Origin: Thalassotalea psychrophila
GTDB lineage: Bacteria > Pseudomonadota > Gammaproteobacteria > Enterobacterales > Alteromonadaceae
DNA: 64,000 nt
Reading direction: 5' to 3'
NCBI RefSeq assembly: GCF_031583595.1
Contig: NZ_CP134145.1
Span: forward strand, 3,038,001-3,102,000
Positions within the stretch are counted from its first letter, which is position 1. Each line of letters opens with the position of its first letter. Position numbers and translations under genes: made by a program. Under the pieces are notes generated by a model. It ran no database searches. It worked only from the letters and a program-made list of their open reading frames with translations, and was not told the origin of the DNA. Shown piece by piece: positions 57,390 to 64,000 of this stretch.

Positions 57390-59426
57390 TTACTTAGTGC
57401 TGGTAGGTTTAATGTATTTTTCCATCCAAACAAAAATTTCTCTATACCATTCTTTTAAATTATCTGGGTTACGAATATGGTGATCTTCATCTGGAAACAT
57501 CACTAACCGTGAATCGATACCTTTACGTTGTAACGTTGTAAATGCACCTAAGCTTTGACCATAAGGCACACGATAATCAAGCTCACCTTGGATAACTAAC
57601 ATAGGTGTTTTCCAGTTATCAACAAAGCGAGAAGGATCAAATTTTGTGTACTCTTCTTCTTGTTCCCAATACGGACCGCCAAAATCATGCTCTGGAAACC
57701 ATAGTTCCTCGGTTACATTGTAAAAGCTCTTCATATCGAATAAACCTGCGTGGTTAACAATACATTTGAAGCCATCAGACCAATTACCCATGATCCAGTT
57801 CATCATGTAACCACCGTATGATGCGCCTAAAGCACAAGCATTTTCACGGTCTAACCATGCATTTTTCTCGGTGATGTAATCCATACCTTTTTGTAAGTCT
57901 TCAAGTGGTTTACCACCCCAATCATGAGAAATAGAGTCGGTAAACGCCTGTCCATAACCAGTTGAACCATGGAAGTCGACCATTACAACTCCGTAGCCTT
58001 GTGCTGCCCAAAGTTGAGCATTCCAACGGTAGTGGAACATGTTACCAAAGCTGCCTTGTGGTCCGCCATGTACTAAAAATGCAATTGGGTATTTTTCACC
58101 TTCTTTAAAGTTTGTTGGTTTTACGATATAACCGTGAACATCTTCGTTGTTCCAACCTTTAAATTTGAATTGCTCAAAATCACCGAATGCAATGTCAGCT
58201 AGGTTAGCTTTGTTCAAATGAGTTAATTGTTTAAAACCATAACCGTCTTTATTGATGGTAAAGATATCACTCGGATTACCTAAGTTATGACGGGTAAAAT
58301 ATAAGGCATCACCATTAATTGATACATTACCAGCATAGCCTTGATTATAAATAGGCGTTACATCACCAAACTGTAAATCTATTTCAAAAATAGATTGTTG
58401 GCCAATATCTTGCGCAATAGCAATAACACTGCGGTTATCGCTACCAAACTGAAAACTAGAGATAGAACGATCCCATAATGGTGCAATATCTTTAACAGCT
58501 TTAGTGCGTAAATCTTTAACCTGTAAGCTAAATTTATCTGACTCATACACAGGAGTTTTCATAGCTTTATAGGCTAAGTAACGACCATCAGCTGAGTAAA
58601 CAGGCATAGCATCCCAAGCTTTGTTATCAACGGTTAAGTTGGCAACTTCTTTCGACTCAAGATTTACTTCAAATATATCCCAGTTGGTTGTCCAGGCGTG
58701 ATCAACGCCAGGTACTTTTGCTGAAAACGCTAAGCTTTTCCCATTTGGATTAAATGAAACTTGGTTCATCCCAGCAAAGTCGGTGTCCCAGTCAGCCATT
58801 AAATCAACCGCTTCAGTAGTTACTTTTCCTTTTTGTAGGTTAGCTACAAATAAGTGACTGTTAAATTGATCTAACCAAGTATCCCAGTGACGAACCATTA
58901 ACTGATCATATGCACGAGTGTTATGTTTTTTCGCTGCTTGTGCGGCAAAGGCATCAACTGAGCACTTAAATGTTTTACAGCCGGGTAAAACCGTAAACGC
59001 TAAAGCAACTTGTGATTGATCACTTGATAATTTAAAACCTTCAATAGATAAAGGAAAGTCAGTTAACTGAACTGCCTCCCCACCGACTGTAGATAAAAAC
59101 CAAACTTGGCTTTTTCCACTACGGCCAGATAAGAAGTAAACACCTTTACCATCTTTTGCCCAAACAACAGATGACTCACTAGCCTTATTACTGGTTAATT
59201 GGCTTACTGCACCAGATTTCACATCTTGTAACCAAAGGTGATTAGTGCCCTTTTCTTGTCCTTTTTTAACGCCGTACACAAGTTGTGAGCCATCAGGTGA
59301 TATCTTCACGTTATGTACTTGGTTTAAACTGTTAAGTTTTTCTACCGTTAATATTTCAGCGCTAACGTTAGCTGAGAACGGTATTACAGTTAACGCTGCA
59401 ATTTTTAATATGTTGTTTAACTTCAT
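57390..59426 (-). CDS. Secreted S9-family prolyl oligopeptidase / dipeptidyl-peptidase-like enzyme
   Basis: The 678-residue precursor has a signal peptide (about 1-23, cleaved after NVSA), a beta-propeller region (about 30-400) with WD-like SPDGSQLVYG and FNPNGKSLAFS repeats, and a C-terminal alpha/beta hydrolase. The triad is visible: Ser536 in GASYGGYMM, Asp617 in GELDYRVP and His649 in FPDEDHH. The HGGPQGSFG oxyanion segment is typical of acylaminoacyl or DPP5-type peptidases. It acts outside the cytoplasm, probably in using peptides as food. Confidence 0.92.
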   Translation of the reverse strand: MKLNNILKIAALTVIPFSANVSAEILTVEKLNSLNQVHNVKISPDGSQLVYGVKKGQEKGTNHLWLQDVKSGAVSQLTSNKASESSVVWAKDGKGVYFLSGRSGKSQVWFLSTVGGEAVQLTDFPLSIEGFKLSSDQSQVALAFTVLPGCKTFKCSVDAFAAQAAKKHNTRAYDQLMVRHWDTWLDQFNSHLFVANLQKGKVTTEAVDLMADWDTDFAGMNQVSFNPNGKSLAFSAKVPGVDHAWTTNWDIFEVNLESKEVANLTVDNKAWDAMPVYSADGRYLAYKAMKTPVYESDKFSLQVKDLRTKAVKDIAPLWDRSISSFQFGSDNRSVIAIAQDIGQQSIFEIDLQFGDVTPIYNQGYAGNVSINGDALYFTRHNLGNPSDIFTINKDGYGFKQLTHLNKANLADIAFGDFEQFKFKGWNNEDVHGYIVKPTNFKEGEKYPIAFLVHGGPQGSFGNMFHYRWNAQLWAAQGYGVVMVDFHGSTGYGQAFTDSISHDWGGKPLEDLQKGMDYITEKNAWLDRENACALGASYGGYMMNWIMGNWSDGFKCIVNHAGLFDMKSFYNVTEELWFPEHDFGGPYWEQEEEYTKFDPSRFVDNWKTPMLVIQGELDYRVPYGQSLGAFTTLQRKGIDSRLVMFPDEDHHIRNPDNLKEWYREIFVWMEKYIKPTSTK

Positions 59427-59462
59427 AATTTTCTTTCTTTTTAATAATGCTCTAAATATAGC

Positions 59463-59480
59463 AAAGCGCCCTAAAGAGCG
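59463..59480 (-). terminator. Hairpin after the fumarase gene
   Basis: AGCGCCC pairs with the AGCGCT-type partner (59463-59480) in the 78-base gap between fumarase and the S9 peptidase gene. The tail on the minus strand is T-rich but not continuous, so termination is plausible, not certain. Confidence 0.45.
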
Positions 59481-59504
59481 CTTGTTATAATGATTTTAGA
59501 TGAA

Positions 59505-61028
59505 TTAGGCTTTTAGTTTTGTGTCTAACTCTTCAATTTTTGCTTTCCAAATAGCAGGCCCGGTTACATGAGCAGACTCACCCGTACTGTCTACTGCTAC
59601 CGTTACCGGCATATCTTCTACTTCGAACTCATAGATAGCTTCCATACCCATGTCTTCAAAGGCAACCACCTTCGCTTTTTTGATTGCTTTAGAAACAAGG
59701 TAAGCCGCACCGCCAACTGCCATTAAGTACACCGACTTATGGTTTTTAATAGTCTCTACTGTAGCAGCTCCACGCTCAGCTTTACCTATTGTGCCTAAAA
59801 GTCCGGTGTCGGCTAGCATCATTTCTGTAAATTTATCCATACGTGTTGCTGTTGTAGGACCTGCTGGGCCTACTGCCTCATCACCAATAGCATCAACTGG
59901 GCCAACGTAATAAATAAACTTGTTAGTGAAATCTACTGGTAATTCTTCGCCTTTCGCTAACATGTCTTGAATACGTTTATGTGCCGCATCACGGCCGGTT
60001 AAAATAGTTCCGCTAAGTAATACGGTTTCACCAGTTTTCCAGTCACTTACATCGGCTTTACTTAATTCATCAACGTTTACTCGACGAACATTTTCACCAA
60101 CTTCCCAAGTGATCTCAGGCCACTCTTCAAGTTTAGGTGGTGTTAAATCGGCTGGACCAGAACCGTTAAGGTGGAAATGTACGTGACGAGTTGCCGCACA
60201 GTTTGGGATCATCACTACAGGTTTAGAAGCAGCGTGTGTTGGCACTGAATTAATTTTTACATCAACAACGGTAGTTAAACCACCTAAGCCTTGTGCGCCA
60301 ATGCCTAATTTATTTACACGTTCAAAAATTTCTAAACGTAGCTCTTCTTCAGCATTTTGTGGGCCACGTTCAATTAAGTCTTGAATATTTACCGGATCCA
60401 TTAAGCTTTCTTTAGCAAGAACACCTGCTTTTTCAGCCGTACCGCCAACACCTATACCTAACATTCCTGGAGGACACCAACCTGCGCCCATTGTAGGCAG
60501 TGTTTTAACAACCCAATCAGCAATTGAATCGCTTGGGTTTAACATCACCATTTTAGTTTTGTTTTCTGAGCCGCCGCCTTTAGCAGCAATCATCACTTCA
60601 ATTTCATTACCGGCAACTAAATCTATATGTACTACCGCTGGCGTATTGTCTTTAGTGTTAATACGTTTTCCAGCAGGATCTTTAACAATAGAAGCACGCA
60701 AAGGATTATCAGGGTTTAAGTATGCACGACGCGTACCTTCATCAACCATTTGTTGTACGGTTAAATCGGTATTATCCCATTTAACGCCCATTCCCACTTT
60801 AACAAAACATGTCACTATACCTGTATCTTGACAGATAGGTCGCTTGCCTTCGGCAGACATGCGAGAATTAATTAAGATTTGTGCGATTGCATCTTTTGCA
60901 GCAGTGCTCTGCTCTTTATTGTAAGCTTTTTCAAGGGCTTGGATGAAATCTAAAGGATGATAAAAAGAGATATATTGTAGAGCATCTTCAATGCTATCAA
61001 TAAAATCCTGTTGCTTAATAACAGTCAT
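59505..61028 (-). CDS. Fumarate hydratase class I (iron-sulfur)
   Basis: It interconverts fumarate and malate in the TCA cycle through a 4Fe-4S cluster. The ATG at 61028 is chosen, giving MTVIKQQDFIDS; a reading 25 codons longer adds a cysteine-rich segment with no family match. The 507-residue protein has the alpha part with RPICQDTGIVTCF and AGWCPPGMLG and NCAATRHVHF, which supply the cluster cysteines. The beta part includes LLSGTILTGRDAAHKR and YYVGPVDA. It is divergent from pabB. Confidence 0.93.
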   Translation of the reverse strand: MTVIKQQDFIDSIEDALQYISFYHPLDFIQALEKAYNKEQSTAAKDAIAQILINSRMSAEGKRPICQDTGIVTCFVKVGMGVKWDNTDLTVQQMVDEGTRRAYLNPDNPLRASIVKDPAGKRINTKDNTPAVVHIDLVAGNEIEVMIAAKGGGSENKTKMVMLNPSDSIADWVVKTLPTMGAGWCPPGMLGIGVGGTAEKAGVLAKESLMDPVNIQDLIERGPQNAEEELRLEIFERVNKLGIGAQGLGGLTTVVDVKINSVPTHAASKPVVMIPNCAATRHVHFHLNGSGPADLTPPKLEEWPEITWEVGENVRRVNVDELSKADVSDWKTGETVLLSGTILTGRDAAHKRIQDMLAKGEELPVDFTNKFIYYVGPVDAIGDEAVGPAGPTTATRMDKFTEMMLADTGLLGTIGKAERGAATVETIKNHKSVYLMAVGGAAYLVSKAIKKAKVVAFEDMGMEAIYEFEVEDMPVTVAVDSTGESAHVTGPAIWKAKIEELDTKLKA

Positions 61029-61212
61029 ATTATTCTCGTTGTTATGTAATGTAACGGTGTGTAAAAGTATACATATAATACAACAGGCAAATATCTTCAA
61101 CAACTAGACATTTCGCTATATTCATAATATTTTTTTGCTACAATAGCGCCAACAATCGCTATACTGACACCATTGTGTATGTTTGCCTGCAATTAGGAAT
61201 TAAAACCAAGTA

Positions 61213-62607
61213 ATGAATGACAAAACTTCTTCTCCTCCCTATTTTACTTGTGAGTTAACGGCTGCAAAAAATTTAACACCTGAACAGCTATTTTCTGCTT
61301 GGTCAAATGAGAATTGGGCTTTTTGGCTAGACTCTGGCAATAGTGATCATGTCGACTGTTGCTATGACATCATGGTATTTGATCCGGTTGTAACCTTAAA
61401 AACTTCGATTAATTCAACACGCATTCATTGGTTAAAAATAAACGAGTTAGAAGTTTCTACTGACGACCCTTTATTATTAGTTAAACAAACGCTACAAAAA
61501 GTATTCCCTTCAGATATTAAAGAACAGGAAAATATTCCATTTTGTGGTGGTGCTGTTGGCTACTTTAGTTACGATTTAGGCCGTCGTTTTGAAGAAATCC
61601 CTGCTACAAGCTCTATTGATATTACTATGCCAGAAATGGCGGTAGGTATTTATAAGTCGGCAATTATTTATAATCGAACTACACAACAGTTTTGTTTAGT
61701 TAGCTTTGATGACAACTTAAAATATTTAACAGAGCAGATAGAAAACAAGCTGAGTAAAGCGATGTCAAAGTCAGCGCCATTTGAGCTTGCCACTGATTGG
61801 CGTTCAAATATGACTAAACAGCAATATTCCGATAAGTTTTTTAAAGTACAAGATTATTTATTATCTGGCGATTGTTACCAAATTAACTTAGCGCAACGCT
61901 TTAGTGCAATGTATCAAGGTGATGAGTTTAACGCCTATAAAAAATTAAGACATAGTAATAACGCCCCTTTTTCTGCCTTTTTGCGTATCGAAGATGGTGT
62001 CATTTTAAGTGTCTCTCCAGAGCGGTTCTTACAGCTTAAGCATCAAAAAGTACAATCTAAACCAATAAAAGGTACTCGACCTCGCTCAACTATTAGTGAA
62101 TTTGACAGGGAACATGCAATAGATCTGCAAAACTCAGCCAAAGATCGTGCAGAAAACCTGATGATAGTAGATCTATTAAGAAATGATTTATCAAAAGTAT
62201 GCCGTGCAGGTACGGTAACCGTTCCTTCGCTGTTTGCTATTGAAAGCTTTCCTGCCGTGCATCATTTAGTCAGCACTGTTGAAGGCATGTTAGCGCAAGG
62301 GTTTGATGGCACCGATTTATTGCGAGGTGCGTTTCCTGGGGGTTCTATCACGGGTGCTCCTAAAATTAGAGCCATGGAAATTATTGAAGGGCTTGAACCT
62401 CACCGCCGTAGTGTTTATTGTGGCTCTGTAGGTTACCTTTCTGCCTGTGGAAAAATGGATACCAGCATAACTATCAGAACATTAATATGTGAAAATGAAA
62501 AAATTCATTGCTGGGCTGGAGGCGGCTTAGTCGCTGACTCAAATGTCGACAGTGAATACCAAGAAACTTTTGATAAAGTTAATAAAATACTACCTATACT
62601 AAAATAA
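61213..62607 (+). CDS. pabB: Aminodeoxychorismate synthase component I PabB
   Basis: PabB converts chorismate and ammonia to 4-amino-4-deoxychorismate for folate synthesis. The 464 residues have the chorismate-binding fold: GDCYQINLAQRF (about 218-229), PIKGTRPRS with the catalytic Lys, DLLRNDLSKVCRAGTV and FPGGSITGAPKIRAMEI (about 374-390). Lys in PIKGT, not Ala, marks PabB-type chemistry. The glutaminase partner PabA is not here. pabB-nudL-sdaA order matches E. coli. Confidence 0.94.
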   Translation: MNDKTSSPPYFTCELTAAKNLTPEQLFSAWSNENWAFWLDSGNSDHVDCCYDIMVFDPVVTLKTSINSTRIHWLKINELEVSTDDPLLLVKQTLQKVFPSDIKEQENIPFCGGAVGYFSYDLGRRFEEIPATSSIDITMPEMAVGIYKSAIIYNRTTQQFCLVSFDDNLKYLTEQIENKLSKAMSKSAPFELATDWRSNMTKQQYSDKFFKVQDYLLSGDCYQINLAQRFSAMYQGDEFNAYKKLRHSNNAPFSAFLRIEDGVILSVSPERFLQLKHQKVQSKPIKGTRPRSTISEFDREHAIDLQNSAKDRAENLMIVDLLRNDLSKVCRAGTVTVPSLFAIESFPAVHHLVSTVEGMLAQGFDGTDLLRGAFPGGSITGAPKIRAMEIIEGLEPHRRSVYCGSVGYLSACGKMDTSITIRTLICENEKIHCWAGGGLVADSNVDSEYQETFDKVNKILPILK

Positions 62608-62660
62608 CAATAAGCGGTGTAATTGATAATTATAAAGCTATACAAAAACGGATTTGGCAA

Positions 62661-63230
62661 ATGGATAAGCAGCAGTTTTTACAACGTTTTTCCTTCCATC
62701 ACTTAGGTGATATTGAAAGTGGCTACCATCATGCAGGTAACCTTAAACATGCCAGTGTATTAATACCTTTGGTTCAAACTGAACAAGGTATAGAGGTTAT
62801 ATTAACGAAAAGAGCTCAACACTTAAAACATCACCCAGGGCAAATAAGCTTTCCGGGCGGTAAAGTTGAAGCAACAGACATTGATTTAACCGATACCGCA
62901 TTACGTGAAGCTGAAGAAGAGATTGGTTTAAACCGCAAAGATGTCGCTATAGTTGGCCAGCTAAAGGACTATCACACCATAACAGGGTTTAAAATTACCC
63001 CAATTATTGGTTTCATTCCAGGTGATTACCCATTTAATATTGACCCAAATGAAGTCGAAGAAGTATTTAGTGTACCTTTCCCACATTTTATTAATGAAAA
63101 AAACCACCTAACCTACCAGCTTAAACGCCAAGGAATTGAGCATAATATCTATTTTATGCCATATTTAAACTACAATATTTGGGGTGCTACGGCGGCAATT
63201 TTAAAAGATCTCGTTGGCCATCTAAAATAA
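62661..63230 (+). CDS. nudL: CoA pyrophosphatase NudL (NUDIX hydrolase)
   Basis: The 189-residue Nudix protein has the box GGKVEATDIDLTD followed by ALREAEEEIGL (about 68-92), with the REAEEEIG metal-binding core, and the preceding KHHPGQISFPGG, a signature of the CoA-pyrophosphatase subgroup. It probably cleaves CoA and its derivatives. It lies between pabB and sdaA as in E. coli. Confidence 0.92.
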   Translation: MDKQQFLQRFSFHHLGDIESGYHHAGNLKHASVLIPLVQTEQGIEVILTKRAQHLKHHPGQISFPGGKVEATDIDLTDTALREAEEEIGLNRKDVAIVGQLKDYHTITGFKITPIIGFIPGDYPFNIDPNEVEEVFSVPFPHFINEKNHLTYQLKRQGIEHNIYFMPYLNYNIWGATAAILKDLVGHLK

Positions 63231-63327
63231 TTCACTTTAAAAATTGAGATTAGTTCCACTTTTAAGTTAAAATCCGAACATAATTTCAGTTAAGCGAAAA
63301 ATATCGCTCAATAATTCAGGTTTTATT

Positions 63328-64000
63328 ATGATCAGTGTATTTGATATGTTCTCTATTGGTATCGGACCTTCTAGTTCTCATACTGTTGGACCAATGAGAG
63401 CGGCGAACCGTTTTATCGATTCATTAAAGCAAGAAAGCGTATTTAATGATGTAAATCGTATAAAAGTAGAGCTATTTGGCTCTCTTGGACAAACCGGTAT
63501 TGGCCACGGTACGGGTAAAGCCGTAATACTTGGTTTACATGGTGAAGCGCCAGAGTCTGTTGCAGTAGAAAAAATAGATAGCATACTAGAAAATACTGTT
63601 GCTACAGAGCAAATTATCTTAAACAATGAAACTAGTATTTCGTTTCCAAAAGCAGATGCTATTATTTATCATCGCCGAAAAACACTGCCAGCCCATGCTA
63701 ATGCTATGACTATTTTTGCCTTTAACGGCAATGATATTGTGTTAGAAAAAACCTATTATTCGATCGGCGGTGGCTTTATTGTTGAAGACTGTGAATTTGA
63801 ACAAGAAAAAGATAAAGCATTATCTTTACATACCAATATCGAACGTCCGTATCGTTTCAGCAGTGCCAATGAACTTTTAGAACACTGTAAAAATAGTGGG
63901 TTAAGTATCAGCTCAATTATGATGGCCAATGAAAAATGCTTAAACAGTGAAGCATTTATCAAATCTGAACTGATAAAAATTTGGAAAGCAATGCACGCTT
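63328..64000 (+). CDS. sdaA: L-serine ammonia-lyase (serine dehydratase), partial
   Basis: From ATG 63328 the frame is open to the window edge, giving the first 224 residues. MISVFDMFSIGIGPSSSHTV is the classical iron-sulfur serine dehydratase start, followed by LFGSLGQTGIGHGTGKAV and a beta domain to about 150. The enzyme turns L-serine into pyruvate and ammonia. The cluster cysteines and C-terminal domain would lie beyond 64000. The context pabB-nudL-sdaA supports the assignment. Confidence 0.94.
   Translation, partial: MISVFDMFSIGIGPSSSHTVGPMRAANRFIDSLKQESVFNDVNRIKVELFGSLGQTGIGHGTGKAVILGLHGEAPESVAVEKIDSILENTVATEQIILNNETSISFPKADAIIYHRRKTLPAHANAMTIFAFNGNDIVLEKTYYSIGGGFIVEDCEFEQEKDKALSLHTNIERPYRFSSANELLEHCKNSGLSISSIMMANEKCLNSEAFIKSELIKIWKAMHA

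Overview
The window looks like chromosomal core DNA from an AT-rich marine gammaproteobacterium of the order Alteromonadales, most likely Colwelliaceae (Colwellia or Thalassotalea type). This is inferred from several things: an SMC-ZipA-LigA block instead of MukBEF, LiuR-controlled leucine and valine catabolism like that of Shewanella and Colwellia, enterobacterial-style neighbourhoods (yoaA-tsaB-fadD, pabB-nudL-sdaA), low GC with many TTA/AAA codons, and many small dispersed intergenic palindromes. No phage, plasmid, IS transposase or CRISPR array was found.

Layout. 1-6.7 kb holds a cold-shock gene, an ApbE-like protein, a membrane-anchored retropepsin-like protein, and a LysR regulator divergent from a two-gene YeeE/YedE sulfur-transport pair. 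6.9-13.7 kb holds an unusual NAD-dependent DNA ligase, zipA and smc on the minus strand. 13.9-21.1 kb holds cysZ and then the minus-strand set yoaA-tsaB-M50 peptidase-alpha/beta hydrolase-fadD. 21.3-28.9 kb is a complete histidine operon, hisGDCBHAFIE, preceded by a leader peptide and a transcription attenuator that can be read directly. 28.9-30.6 kb holds an ElaA-like acetyltransferase, a TonB-like protein and a MAPEG protein.

31.0-36.5 kb is a full rRNA operon on the minus strand (16S, tRNA-Ile GAT, tRNA-Ala TGC, 23S, 5S), driven by two tandem promoters near 36.84 and 37.0 kb. After gmhB, 37.9-44.0 kb is a minus-strand valine (isobutyryl-CoA) catabolic cluster. Divergent from it, 44.3-51.4 kb is the leucine operon liuR-liuA-liuB-liuC-liuD-liuE. 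Palindromic LiuR-like sites lie on both sides of the divergent promoter region, so one MerR regulator probably controls both branches, which feed acetyl-CoA, acetoacetate and propionyl-CoA into central metabolism. 51.4-64 kb is mixed housekeeping: a 122-residue orphan, an untracked 48-residue secreted-peptide ORF, a SPOUT methyltransferase, upp, an MBL hydrolase, an NSS-type transporter, rmuC, an S9 peptidase, class I fumarase, pabB, nudL, and sdaA cut by the window end.

Nothing here is clearly a new multi-gene system. The most promising unexplained items are the secreted-peptide ORF with its own terminator (52.1 kb), two related palindromes flanking the lysR gene, an ApbE-like protein that has lost a metal-ligand aspartate, the divergent ligase beside zipA, and several families of dispersed hairpin elements. 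All identifications come from reading the sequence; no database search was run.
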